A DNA stretch of 64,000 nucleotides from Aliiroseovarius sediminilitoris. Lineage in GTDB: Bacteria; Pseudomonadota; Alphaproteobacteria; Rhodobacterales; Rhodobacteraceae. Where the stretch lies: contig NZ_FOJB01000001.1 in assembly GCF_900109955.1 (NCBI RefSeq), positions 310,001-374,000 on the forward strand, in the 5' to 3' direction. The notes below the pieces were generated by a model, which ran no database searches, was not told the DNA's origin, and saw nothing but the letters and a program-made list of their open reading frames with translations. Shown piece by piece: positions 55,784 to 64,000 of the stretch. The position numbers were made by a program, and so were the translations under genes. Each line of letters begins with the position of its first letter. Position 1 is the stretch's first letter.

Positions 55784-56740
55784 ATGCCGTTGCTCATGAA
55801 ACTGCTGGTCCAACGCATCGCGTTGGGCCTGCTTCTTCTGCTACTCGTCTCGGTCCTGATCTTCTGGGGGACGAACATCTTGCCGGGCGACGTGGCGCAA
55901 TCCATTCTGGGCCAGTCGGCCACCCCCGAAGCACTGGCCAATATTCGCAAAGAGCTGGGTTTGAACGAGCCTGCGATCAGTCGCTATTTCGCCTGGCTTG
56001 GCGGACTTGTTCAGGGTGATCTGGGCACCGCGCTGACCTCGGGGCAGGATATTGCCGCCAGCCTTGGCTCTCGTCTGAAAAATACACTTTTCCTTGCCTT
56101 CTGGGCCGCCGTGGTCGCTGTGCCGCTGGCCATCTTTCTGGGCCTGCTTGCGGTCCGCTATCGCGAACGCTGGCCGGACAAGCTGATTTCAGCCGTTACG
56201 CTGGCGTCGATTTCTGTGCCGGAATTTTTGATCGGCTATATCCTGATGTATTTCATCGGCGTGAAATTGGGCTGGGCGCCCACTGTGTCAATGATCCATG
56301 ATGGCATGAGCCTGGGGCAAAAGCTGAACTCGATCGCATTGCCCGTCGCCGTGCTGACCATGGTTGTCCTCGCCCATATGATGCGTATGACACGCGCCGC
56401 GATTCTGAATGTGATGCAATCGGCCTATATCGAAACGGCCGAGCTGAAGGGCCTGACGATGTTCACGATCATCTGGCGCCACGCCTTTCCCAACTCGATC
56501 GCACCCATCGTCAACGTCGTCATGCTGAACCTTGCCTATCTTGTCGTCGGTGTCGTGGTGGTCGAGGTGGTCTTCACCTATCCTGGCATGGGCCAGTATC
56601 TTGTGGACCATGTGTCCAAACGTGACGTGCCGGTGGTGCAGGCCTCCGGGCTGATTTTTGCGGCAGTCTATATCGGGCTGAACATGGTGGCGGACATCGT
56701 GTCGATTCTTGCCAACCCAAGGCTGAGGCATCCGAAATGA
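55784..56740 (+). CDS. ABC transporter permease (DppB-like)
   Basis: A 318-residue inner-membrane permease with the DppB-type N-terminal helix and GTNILPGDVAQSILGQSATP loop, six helices, and the coupling EAA loop AYIETAELKGLTMFTIIWRH. It starts one base after the binding-protein stop and overlaps the next gene as ATGA. Confidence 0.94.
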   Translation: MPLLMKLLVQRIALGLLLLLLVSVLIFWGTNILPGDVAQSILGQSATPEALANIRKELGLNEPAISRYFAWLGGLVQGDLGTALTSGQDIAASLGSRLKNTLFLAFWAAVVAVPLAIFLGLLAVRYRERWPDKLISAVTLASISVPEFLIGYILMYFIGVKLGWAPTVSMIHDGMSLGQKLNSIALPVAVLTMVVLAHMMRMTRAAILNVMQSAYIETAELKGLTMFTIIWRHAFPNSIAPIVNVVMLNLAYLVVGVVVVEVVFTYPGMGQYLVDHVSKRDVPVVQASGLIFAAVYIGLNMVADIVSILANPRLRHPK

Positions 56741-57552
56741 CAAGAATACCCCCGGCCGCATTGTTCGGCCTGTTCTTCACTGGTCTATATTTCTTCATGG
56801 CGATTTTTGCGCCTTGGATCGCGCCCTATTCGATGACCCAGATCGTCGGCGGGGTGTGGGAACCATGGTCCTCCGAACACTGGATCGGCACGGACAATAT
56901 CGGCCGTGATCTCATGACCCGCATGATCTATGGCGGGCGCACGACGATCTTCATCGCAACGATGGCAACGATCATCAGCTTTACCACCGGATCCATACTC
57001 GGCTTTACCGCCGCCGTGATTGGCGGATGGATTGATCAGGTGCTCAGCCGTTTTGTCGATCTGGTCATGTCGATCCCGACCCTTATCTTCGCATTGGTCG
57101 TGTTGTCGGTCATGCCAGTGACGCTGCCGATACTCATACTGGTCATGGGGCTTCTGGATTCAACCCGTGTCTATCGACTGGCCCGCGCGGTTGCGGTGGA
57201 CATCAACGTGATGGACTTCGTCGAAGCCGCCAAGCTGCGCGGCGAAGGCCGGATTTGGATCATTTTTCGCGAAATCCTGCCCAACGCGCTGTCGCCGCTG
57301 GTGGCCGAAATGGGGCTTCGCTTCATCTTTGCGGTGCTGTTTGTCTCGACCCTGTCCTTCCTGGGTCTTGGCGTCCAACCGCCCAACGCTGACTGGGGCG
57401 GCATCGTGAAAGAAAACAAGGACGGTATCGTCTATGGCATTCCGGCAGCCCTTGTGCCCGCTGTGGCCATCGCCACGCTGGCAATCTCGGTTAACCTTGT
57501 CGCCGACTGGGTTTTGAACCGAACAACCAGCCTGAAAGGGGGCCGCGGATGA
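56737..57552 (+). CDS. ABC transporter permease (DppC-like)
   Basis: A 271-residue inner-membrane permease. FAPWIAPYSM and HWIGTDNIGRDLMTRMIYGG are the DppC signature, and the EAA loop is DFVEAAKLRGEGRIWIIFRE. Four-base overlaps at both ends indicate coupled translation within the operon. Confidence 0.94.
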   Translation: MTRIPPAALFGLFFTGLYFFMAIFAPWIAPYSMTQIVGGVWEPWSSEHWIGTDNIGRDLMTRMIYGGRTTIFIATMATIISFTTGSILGFTAAVIGGWIDQVLSRFVDLVMSIPTLIFALVVLSVMPVTLPILILVMGLLDSTRVYRLARAVAVDINVMDFVEAAKLRGEGRIWIIFREILPNALSPLVAEMGLRFIFAVLFVSTLSFLGLGVQPPNADWGGIVKENKDGIVYGIPAALVPAVAIATLAISVNLVADWVLNRTTSLKGGRG

Positions 57553-59186
57553 GCAACAATCTTGTAGCAGTGCGCGACCTGAAAATCGGCGCGCGGGTCT
57601 ATCCGCCGGGTGAAAAACCGCATGACATTGAAATTGTCCACGGCGTGTCCTTCGATCTTCAGAAGGGAAAAGTGCTTGGCCTGATCGGCGAAAGCGGTGC
57701 AGGAAAATCGACCATTGGGCTGGCCACCATGGCCTATGGCCGTGGCGGTGTTGAAATCACCGGCGGCGAGGTGTGGGTCAACGGGCGCGAGATCCTGAAC
57801 ACCAGCCTGCGCGACCTGCGCAAACTGCGCGGGACCGAGGTGACATATGTCTCGCAATCTGCCGCCGCCAGCTTCAACCCGGCCAAGAAGATCATGGATC
57901 AGGTGATCGAAGCGACGGTTCATGCGGGCAAACTTTCCAGAAAAGACGCGGAATCCCGCGCGGTCGAATTGTTCACCAAACTTGGCCTGCCGGACCCCGA
58001 AACCATCGGAAGTCGCTATCCACACCAGGTATCGGGCGGGCAGTTGCAGCGCTGTATGACGGCGCTGGCGCTGTGTCCCGAACCCGATCTTGTGGTGTTT
58101 GACGAACCCACCACAGCGCTGGATGTAACCACGCAGATTGATGTGTTGATGGCAATCAAGGACGCGATCCGCGACACCGGCGTCGCCGCGCTTTATATCA
58201 CCCATGATCTGGCGGTCGTGGCGCAGGTCTCCGATGAAATCATGGTGCTGCGCATGGGCGACATGGTCGAACACGGCACCGCCGATCAGATTATCAACGC
58301 CCCGCGCGAAGACTACACCCGCGATTTGGTGTCGGTGCGGTCCCGAGTGCATGAGGGCAAGCCCCCGACCGACAATCCGGTTCTAACCGTCGAACACATC
58401 ACTGCCCGCTACAAGGGAACGAACTTCGACGTGCTGCATGACGTTTCAATGGAACTGCACGCGGGGCAAACGCTCGCCGTTGTGGGCGAAAGCGGATCGG
58501 GTAAGTCAACCACCGCCCGCGTGATGACGGGACTGTTGCCCGCACGTGAAGGGCAGATCGTCTTCGAAGACCGAATACTGTCCCCTGATCTTGCCGGGAG
58601 GGCGCGCGACGATCTGCGTGAAATTCAGATGATCTATCAGATGGCCGATGTCGCGATGAACCCGCGCCAGACAGTCGGCACGATCATCGGGCGTCCGCTC
58701 GAATTCTATTTTGGGGTACGCGGCGCCGAAAAACGAAAACGCATTGACGAGCTTTTGAACGACATCGAGCTTGGAACCGAATTCAAGGACCGCTATCCCG
58801 CCGAGCTTTCGGGCGGGCAAAAGCAGCGGGTCTGCATCGCGCGCGCGCTGGCCGCGAAACCCAAGGTCATCATCTGTGACGAGGTGACATCGGCGCTGGA
58901 CCCTCTGGTCGCCGAAGACATTCTCAGACTGCTTCACAATCTTCAGAAAAAAGAAAACGTCGCGTATTTGTTCATCACACACGATCTTGCCACGGTGCGC
59001 GCCATCGCAGACAGTATCGCGGTGATGTATCAGGGCCGTGTCGTGCGCTACGGCCCAAAGGCCGAGGTGTTGTCGCCACCCTTTGATGACTATACCGATC
59101 TTCTGCTCAGCTCGGTGCCTGAAATGAGGCTTGGCTGGCTGGAAGAGGTGGTGGAACACCGCAAAATGGAAAGCGCCGGGAACTGA
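57549..59186 (+). CDS. Fused ABC ATPase (DppD-DppF type)
   Basis: A 545-residue protein with two nucleotide-binding domains. NBD1 (about 5-265): Walker A GESGAGKST, signature VSGGQLQR, Walker B LVVFDEPTTALD. NBD2 (about 278-530): GESGSGKST, LSGGQKQR, IICDEVTSALD. It energises peptide-type import. Each half also shows the oligopeptide-transporter extension after the signature region. Confidence 0.95.
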   Translation: MSNNLVAVRDLKIGARVYPPGEKPHDIEIVHGVSFDLQKGKVLGLIGESGAGKSTIGLATMAYGRGGVEITGGEVWVNGREILNTSLRDLRKLRGTEVTYVSQSAAASFNPAKKIMDQVIEATVHAGKLSRKDAESRAVELFTKLGLPDPETIGSRYPHQVSGGQLQRCMTALALCPEPDLVVFDEPTTALDVTTQIDVLMAIKDAIRDTGVAALYITHDLAVVAQVSDEIMVLRMGDMVEHGTADQIINAPREDYTRDLVSVRSRVHEGKPPTDNPVLTVEHITARYKGTNFDVLHDVSMELHAGQTLAVVGESGSGKSTTARVMTGLLPAREGQIVFEDRILSPDLAGRARDDLREIQMIYQMADVAMNPRQTVGTIIGRPLEFYFGVRGAEKRKRIDELLNDIELGTEFKDRYPAELSGGQKQRVCIARALAAKPKVIICDEVTSALDPLVAEDILRLLHNLQKKENVAYLFITHDLATVRAIADSIAVMYQGRVVRYGPKAEVLSPPFDDYTDLLLSSVPEMRLGWLEEVVEHRKMESAGN

Positions 59187-59212
59187 AGGCAGGCTGTTTT
59201 AAGAAGAACATC

Positions 59213-60049
59213 ATGGATCGCAAGCTGCTTTTGATCATTCTTGACGGTGTGCCGTGGCGAAACTGGCGCCGATTGTTCGGCAATCTGGAAGGTTGGGTCG
59301 ACAGCGGCGATGCGCAACGCTGGAAAGTGCGCTCTGTCCTGCCGTCGACGTCGGCCAGTTGTTATGCCTCGATCCACACAGGCGTGACGCCGCAGGAACA
59401 TGGCTGCACGGGCAACAACAACGTGTTCCGCCTGACCCAGCCCGACATTTTCAGCCAGGTGCGCAAGGCGGGCGGCGTCACCGGCGCGGTCACGCACAGT
59501 TTCTGGTCCGAGTTCTTCAACCGTGCACCCTTCGATCTGGTGCGGGACATTGAATATGATGAGCCCGACAGCCCGACGATCAATCACGGACGTTTTCACA
59601 CAATGACCGGATACGGGTTGATTAACCAGACCACACCGGCCGATATCGACCTGTTTGCCACGCTCAGTATGCTGTGTGAACGGTTCGGGCTGAACTATGG
59701 GATCCTGCACACCTGCACGCTGGATAGCATGGGCCACCGGTTCGGGCATGAGTGCCGGGAAATGGATCACGCGTGTTTTCAAGCCGACGAGCAACTGGCG
59801 CTGTTCATCAATCGCTGGCGCGCGGACGGGTATGAGGTCGTCGTGACCGCCGACCACGGCCAGACCGACCGTGGGCACCATGGTGGACGCGAAGAGTTGC
59901 AGCAGGACGCGGCGCTATACTATTTCGGCCCCGCGACCGGCCCTGATTTCGATGATCGACTGGACCAGTTGCAAATCGCGCCCACAATCCTGTCGCGACT
60001 GGGCGCACCCATCCCTGACACCATGAAATCCGAGGTATTCCTGACATGA
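59213..60049 (+). CDS. Type I phosphodiesterase / alkaline-phosphatase-superfamily protein
   Basis: A 278-residue metal-dependent hydrolase. Metal ligand D11 in ILDGVPW, likely nucleophile in PSTSASCYASIHTG, Asp/His in TCTLDSMGHRFGH and DHG in VTADHGQTD. There is no signal peptide, so it acts in the cytoplasm, presumably on a product of the co-expressed importer. It resembles nucleotide pyrophosphatase/phosphodiesterase proteins; phosphonoacetate-type hydrolases are another possibility. It overlaps the FAH gene as ATGA. Confidence 0.82.
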   Translation: MDRKLLLIILDGVPWRNWRRLFGNLEGWVDSGDAQRWKVRSVLPSTSASCYASIHTGVTPQEHGCTGNNNVFRLTQPDIFSQVRKAGGVTGAVTHSFWSEFFNRAPFDLVRDIEYDEPDSPTINHGRFHTMTGYGLINQTTPADIDLFATLSMLCERFGLNYGILHTCTLDSMGHRFGHECREMDHACFQADEQLALFINRWRADGYEVVVTADHGQTDRGHHGGREELQQDAALYYFGPATGPDFDDRLDQLQIAPTILSRLGAPIPDTMKSEVFLT

Positions 60050-60744
60050 CTTGGGCCATTCCCTGCCCCGCGCAACCGTCTCTGCCAATCACCGGGTCGG
60101 ATGATCGCTTTCCCGTGCGGCGCATTTATTGCGTCGGCCAGAACTACGCGGCACATGCACGCGAAATGGGGTCGAATCCGGATCAGGAGCCGCCATTTTT
60201 CTTCTCGAAACCCGCCGATGCTTTGGTGCCTGACGGGGCGACGGTTCCCTATCCGCCGGGCACCGAGAACCTGCATCACGAAGCCGAGCTTGTGGTCGCA
60301 ATCGGCTCTGGTGGTGCCAACATTCCGCGCGACACAGCGCTTCATCATGTCTGGGGATATGCGGTCGGCAACGACTTGACCCGACGCGACATTCAGGCGG
60401 CCGCCAAGAAGATCGGACGACCATGGGACATGGCGAAAGGTTTCGATCACTCTGCCCCCTGCGGCCCACTGCACCCGGTTGCAACGACGGGCCACATCAA
60501 CAGTGGGGCCATCCGGCTGACGGTCAATGGTGAGACCCGCCAATCCTCGGACCTGTCTGATCTGATCTGGCCCATCGCGGATGTGATTGCCTATTTGTCG
60601 TCACTGGTCACACTTGCACAGGGCGACCTGATTTTCACCGGCACACCCGAAGGCGTCGGCCCGTTGGTGTCGGGCGACGTTTGCGTTGTAAAGATCGAAG
60701 GATTGGGCCGGCTGACCACCCGGATCGGGGAAAAAGCGGGCTAA
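60046..60744 (+). CDS. Fumarylacetoacetate hydrolase (FAH) family protein
   Basis: A 232-residue FAH-superfamily hydrolase/decarboxylase. Metal ligands are in HHEAELVVAIG (two Glu) and GNDLTRRDIQ (Asp); FDHSAPCGP and FTGTPEGVGP are also conserved. Members cleave C-C bonds of acylpyruvates or decarboxylate oxaloacetate-like acids; the exact substrate here is unknown. Last gene of the ABC operon; its stop overlaps that of the convergent GntR gene by four bases. Confidence 0.9.
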   Translation: MTWAIPCPAQPSLPITGSDDRFPVRRIYCVGQNYAAHAREMGSNPDQEPPFFFSKPADALVPDGATVPYPPGTENLHHEAELVVAIGSGGANIPRDTALHHVWGYAVGNDLTRRDIQAAAKKIGRPWDMAKGFDHSAPCGPLHPVATTGHINSGAIRLTVNGETRQSSDLSDLIWPIADVIAYLSSLVTLAQGDLIFTGTPEGVGPLVSGDVCVVKIEGLGRLTTRIGEKAG

Positions 60745-61406
60745 CCCGTTATTGACGACAGGTGCAGGATCAGGCTTTCGCGCGCACCCAGGATATGGCG
60801 TTCAGTCAGGGCGGCAGCCTCATCCGCATCGCCACGTTCGCAGGCATTTTGAATCTGCATATGTTCTTCATTCGCGCGCGACATGCCTTCGCTGAGCACA
60901 AGCTGCGCTCGCAGATAGCGGTCGATCCGGTTCAGCGCCCCGTCAATAGCCTCCAGATGATAGGTCAGACCGCTGGCATTATAGAGCGTCGCATGGAACT
61001 GACGGTTCAGATCCCCCCATTTCATTGGGTCCGCTTCCATATGGAACGCCTCGCAATAGCTTCGCGCCTGGGCCAGAATGTCCGGCGTCATCTTTGGCAC
61101 CGCGTGACGAATGACATGCGGCTCCAACACAGCGCGAAAATCAAAAATCTCGGACGCCTCGGTCGATGATAATGACGACACGACCGCCCCTTTATAGCGC
61201 TGCGACCGCACCAAACCGTGTTCTTCCAACCGCAATATCGCCTCACGCACAGGAATGCGCGACGTGTTGAACATCTTGGCAATCTCATCCTGACGCAACG
61301 GCGCACCTTCTTCGATCTCGCCCTCGATGATCGCTTTTTTTAGCGCATCAAAGATGATGGTCGCGGCGGACGCGGTCTTGGAAATGTCGACAGATCTGAG
61401 TTGCAT
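60741..61406 (-). CDS. GntR/FCD-family transcriptional regulator
   Basis: A 221-residue regulator: N-terminal winged helix (APLRQDEIAKMFNTSRIPVR, with wing LRLEEHGLVRSQRYKGAVVS) and C-terminal FCD effector domain with its metal-binding Asp/His pattern (FDFRAVLEPHVIRHAV, LNRQFHATLY). It lies between the ABC operon and the divergent hydroxyproline genes, and a palindrome sits in the shared promoter. ATG 61406 has AAGGAGG seven bases upstream. Confidence 0.93.
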   Translation of the reverse strand: MQLRSVDISKTASAATIIFDALKKAIIEGEIEEGAPLRQDEIAKMFNTSRIPVREAILRLEEHGLVRSQRYKGAVVSSLSSTEASEIFDFRAVLEPHVIRHAVPKMTPDILAQARSYCEAFHMEADPMKWGDLNRQFHATLYNASGLTYHLEAIDGALNRIDRYLRAQLVLSEGMSRANEEHMQIQNACERGDADEAAALTERHILGARESLILHLSSITG

Positions 61407-61477
61407 CAAAATGCCTCCTTGCCCCGCGCGCACTCTAGCAAGCGGCGACCGCTCTTTGAAGTGGTGTCAAATTATTA

Positions 61478-61501
61478 TTGCATATTGGATCCAATTTGCA
61501 A
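61478..61501. promoter_or_regulatory. 24-bp palindrome, probable GntR/FCD operator
   Basis: Inner perfect palindrome ATTGGATCCAAT flanked by TTGCA and TGCAA arms; the whole 24 bp is a near-perfect inverted repeat. It lies between the divergent GntR gene and the hydroxyproline operon and is likely bound by the adjacent regulator, which probably also represses itself. Confidence 0.6.
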
Positions 61502-61580
61502 TATGAGGAATTGAACACCCACTCTCGCGCCACTCACGTCCACCTTCTTGGCCTGATCCGACCCAACAGGAGACCTCCCG

Positions 61581-62540
61581 ATGAACACCGACATTTTCAC
61601 AGGCTGCATTCCGGCCCTGATGACCCCATGCACGCCCGATCGCAAACCAGATTACGATGCGCTGGTTGCCAAAGGGTTGGAGTTGATCGCCGCAGGCATG
61701 TCTGCCGTTGTTTATTGTGGGTCGATGGGGGATTGGCCGCTTCTGACCGATGAAGAGCGGATGGAAGGTGTTGCCCGCCTGACCGCCGCCGGCATCCCGG
61801 TCATTGTCGGCACCGGCGCGGTGAACACCAAGATGGCCGTGACCCATGCCGCCCATGCCGCCAAGGTCGGTGCGAAAGGCCTGATGGTGATCCCCCGTGT
61901 GTTGTCACGCGGCTCGTCACTGGACGCCCAACGGCATCATTTCTCGGCCATTCTGTCTGCCGCGCCCGATCTGCCTGCCGTGATCTATAACAGTCCCTAT
62001 TACGGCTTTGCGACGCGCGCTGACCTGTTTTTTGCGCTGCGGGCCGAGCACCCGAACCTGATTGGCTTCAAGGAGTTTGGTGGCGCGGACGACCTGCGCT
62101 ATGCCGCCGAGAACATCACTTCGAAAGACGATGATGTCACTCTGATGATCGGTGTCGATACCACGGTATTTCATGGCTATGTGAACTGCGGTGCGACCGG
62201 AGCGATCACCGGAATCGGCAACGTTCTGCCACGCGAGGTGCTGCACCTTGTTGCCCTAAGCAAGAAGGCCGCCGCTGGCGACGTCACAGCCCGCGTAAAA
62301 GCACAAGAACTTGAAGAGGCACTTGGCGTTCTGTCCAGCTTCGACGAAGGGCCCGATCTTGTTCTGTATTACAAGCACCTGATGGTGATGACGGGCGACG
62401 ATGCCTATCGCACGCATTTCAACGAAACCGATGCGCTGACCGATGCCCAGCGCAACTATGCGGAAAGCCAGTTTCACCTGTTTCGCAACTGGTATGCGGC
62501 ATGGTCCAAGCAGGAAGGCATCGTTTCGGAATGCGCGTGA
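61581..62540 (+). CDS. DHDPS-family enzyme, probable pyrroline-4-hydroxy-2-carboxylate deaminase
   Basis: A 319-residue class I aldolase-fold protein. The Schiff-base Lys lies in LIGFKEFGGADD and the Tyr in VIYNSPYYGF; the DHDPS GTTGE motif is changed to GSMGDW, so it is not a lysine-pathway enzyme. Next to a hydroxyproline 2-epimerase and an FAD oxidoreductase, it fits the deaminase that turns pyrroline-4-hydroxy-2-carboxylate into 2-oxoglutarate semialdehyde. It overlaps the epimerase gene by ten bases. Inference from context. Confidence 0.82.
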   Translation: MNTDIFTGCIPALMTPCTPDRKPDYDALVAKGLELIAAGMSAVVYCGSMGDWPLLTDEERMEGVARLTAAGIPVIVGTGAVNTKMAVTHAAHAAKVGAKGLMVIPRVLSRGSSLDAQRHHFSAILSAAPDLPAVIYNSPYYGFATRADLFFALRAEHPNLIGFKEFGGADDLRYAAENITSKDDDVTLMIGVDTTVFHGYVNCGATGAITGIGNVLPREVLHLVALSKKAAAGDVTARVKAQELEEALGVLSSFDEGPDLVLYYKHLMVMTGDDAYRTHFNETDALTDAQRNYAESQFHLFRNWYAAWSKQEGIVSECA

Positions 62541-63478
62541 TCGACAGCCATACCGAAGGCGAGCCCACTCGTGTCATTCTGTCGGGCGGCCCTGATCTTG
62601 GCACCGGCAGCCTGACCGAGCGCGCCCGACGCTTGCGTGATGATCACGGATGGGTTTATGCCGCAACTCTGGCAGAGCCACGCGGCCATGATGCCATGGT
62701 CGGCGCCCTTCTGGTGCCGCCGTCAGACCCGACCTGCGTGGCGGCCGTCATCTATTTCAACACGGTTGGCAATCTGGGCATGTGCGGGCACGCCACCATC
62801 GGGCTGACCGCAACTTTGGCGCATTTGGGGCAACTTGACCCCGGCACCCACCGTATTGAAACCCCAGTTGGTGTTGTCTCTGCCCAACTGTTCGACCGGA
62901 ACACCGTGCGTGTCACCAATGTCGAAAGCTACCGCTTGCAGGCCGGTGTCACGGTCGATGTCGATGGCATCGGTCCTGTCACCGGAGACATCGCGTGGGG
63001 CGGCAACTGGTTCTTTCTGACCGAGTTCGACCAGATCGACCTCAGCCCGGACAACATCCCTGACCTCACTCAAGCCGCCAGACGTATTCGCGCAGCGTTG
63101 CAGCACGCGAGAATGACCGGAAAAGATGGGGCCGAAATTGACCACATCGAATTGCTCGGTCCACCAAAATCTGCTACCGCGCAAGGCCGGAACTTCGTGC
63201 TCTGCCCCGGTGGGGCCTATGACCGCTCGCCCTGCGGCACGGGGTGTTCAGCCAAGCTTGCTTGTCTGGCCGCAGATGGAAAGCTCGCAGAGGGCGCGGT
63301 CTGGAAACAGGAAAGCGTGATTGGCAGCACCTATGACTGCACCTATGTGACCCGCCCGTCTGGCGGCATCGTGGCCACCATTCAGGGTCGGGCGTTCATC
63401 ACGTCCGAGGCGACCTTGTTATTCAACGCCGACGATCCGTTTCGGGGTGGTATTCGCATCAATCATCGCGGATGCTGA
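62531..63478 (+). CDS. 4-hydroxyproline 2-epimerase / proline racemase family protein
   Basis: A 315-residue two-cysteine epimerase. MRVIDSHTEGEPTRV is the family opening. The catalytic cysteines are in GNLGMCGHATIG (first half) and DRSPCGTGCSAKLA (second half). Both being Cys excludes the dehydratase-type members. It converts trans-4-hydroxy-L-proline to the cis-D form. ATG 62531 is chosen; the frame begins further upstream at 62501 inside the deaminase gene. Confidence 0.93.
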   Translation: MRVIDSHTEGEPTRVILSGGPDLGTGSLTERARRLRDDHGWVYAATLAEPRGHDAMVGALLVPPSDPTCVAAVIYFNTVGNLGMCGHATIGLTATLAHLGQLDPGTHRIETPVGVVSAQLFDRNTVRVTNVESYRLQAGVTVDVDGIGPVTGDIAWGGNWFFLTEFDQIDLSPDNIPDLTQAARRIRAALQHARMTGKDGAEIDHIELLGPPKSATAQGRNFVLCPGGAYDRSPCGTGCSAKLACLAADGKLAEGAVWKQESVIGSTYDCTYVTRPSGGIVATIQGRAFITSEATLLFNADDPFRGGIRINHRGC

Positions 63479-63520
63479 TGCCCTGCAAAAGTATCACGCC
63501 ATGTTCTGTGGAGACCCCGA

Positions 63521-64000
63521 ATGACAAAGGAACCCATCGATATTGTCGTCATCGGCGCAGGGATCATCGGGGTCAGCACGGCACTTGAGCTTCAGGCAAG
63601 GGGCCGCATCCCCTTGCTTGTCGATCGCAAAGGGATCGCCGCAGAAACCTCGCGCGGAAACGCGGGCGCCTTCGCTTTTTCGGAAGTCGAACCCCTGGCC
63701 ACGCCGGGCATCATGCGCCGGGCACCCAGGTGGCTGTTGGATCCGCTGGGTCCGCTTTCGATTCCACCGGCCTACGCGTTGAAAATCGCACCCTGGATGT
63801 TGAAATTCTGGCGGGCCAGTTGGTCGGATCGGTATGATCGCGCGGTCACAGCACAGACCCGCCTGATGCAATATTGTGAGGCCGCGTTTGAACGACAGCT
63901 TTCCCGGTTCGGGGATCCGAACATGATCCGCCGCGAGGGACAGTTGGAGCTTTATGAAGGCGCAAGCGCGTTCAGAGAGGCGCAACCCAAATGGCAGCGT
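63521..64000 (+). CDS. FAD-dependent D-amino-acid oxidoreductase (5' part)
   Basis: 160 codons visible, running off the right edge. The N terminus has the FAD Rossmann motif VVIGAGIIGVSTALELQARG and ETSRGNAGAFAFSEV, both typical of the DadA/glycine-oxidase family. In the hydroxyproline pathway this enzyme oxidises cis-4-hydroxy-D-proline to the pyrroline substrate of the deaminase. GGAG precedes ATG 63521. Confidence 0.88.
   Translation, partial: MTKEPIDIVVIGAGIIGVSTALELQARGRIPLLVDRKGIAAETSRGNAGAFAFSEVEPLATPGIMRRAPRWLLDPLGPLSIPPAYALKIAPWMLKFWRASWSDRYDRAVTAQTRLMQYCEAAFERQLSRFGDPNMIRREGQLELYEGASAFREAQPKWQR

Overview
The window is a chromosomal segment of an alphaproteobacterium, most likely a marine Rhodobacteraceae (Roseobacter-group) member. 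This rests on gene content and order typical of that group: a regB-senC-regA redox cluster, a kinase-less DivL-like PAS protein beside tsaE, an addB-addA-trxA run, a hemD / Mic60-like / hemY run, TRAP transporters and a hydroxyproline catabolic cluster. Coding density is high, genes are G+C-rich, and many neighbours overlap by ATGA or TGATG.

Layout. 1-9500: central metabolism and signalling (two unrelated isocitrate dehydrogenases, a ribokinase-type sugar kinase, an SCP2 protein, argG, ilvA, an Hpt protein facing a receiver-SpoIIE phosphatase, a Nudix hydrolase). 9573-15403: hslO, a CoA-type Nudix hydrolase, cca, a TrmA/RlmD-type RNA methyltransferase, then an envelope group (two L,D-transpeptidases and a CAP-domain lipoprotein). 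15481-24316 (minus): tsaE, amgK-like, murU-like, addB, addA and trxA, joining tRNA t6A synthesis, peptidoglycan recycling and double-strand-break repair. 24358-29163: DivL-like PAS protein and the RegB/SCO/RegA set. 29287-38738: HD hydrolase, ahcY, PRC-barrel protein, trpB, LysM protein, small DUF proteins, gpsA, tsaD and hemD. 38826-41586: Mic60-like protein and HemY-like protein.

41732-44121 is the accessory part: three tRNA genes (two tRNA-Thr with anticodon CGT, one tRNA-Gly) enclose an A+T-richer island. It holds a Thoeris ThsB-like TIR gene, a translationally coupled multi-membrane-span gene broken by a frameshift, a decayed replicative-primase fragment and a decayed HNH-endonuclease fragment. 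This is the best candidate for an under-described system, a TIR plus membrane-effector defence module.

44149-48739 holds an RND efflux permease, its adaptor and a MarR regulator. 49130-53980 holds a TRAP transporter of the 2-oxoacid type, with a terminator after the binding protein, an over-long small permease and a large permease carrying a coiled-coil tail of about 330 residues. 54199-60744 is a Dpp/Opp-type ABC importer operon with a phosphodiesterase-like protein and an FAH-family protein. A GntR/FCD regulator and a 24-bp palindrome separate it from a divergent 4-hydroxyproline catabolic operon (DHDPS-family deaminase, hydroxyproline 2-epimerase, FAD oxidoreductase) that runs off the right edge. 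All function calls are read from translated motifs and gene context; no database search was run.
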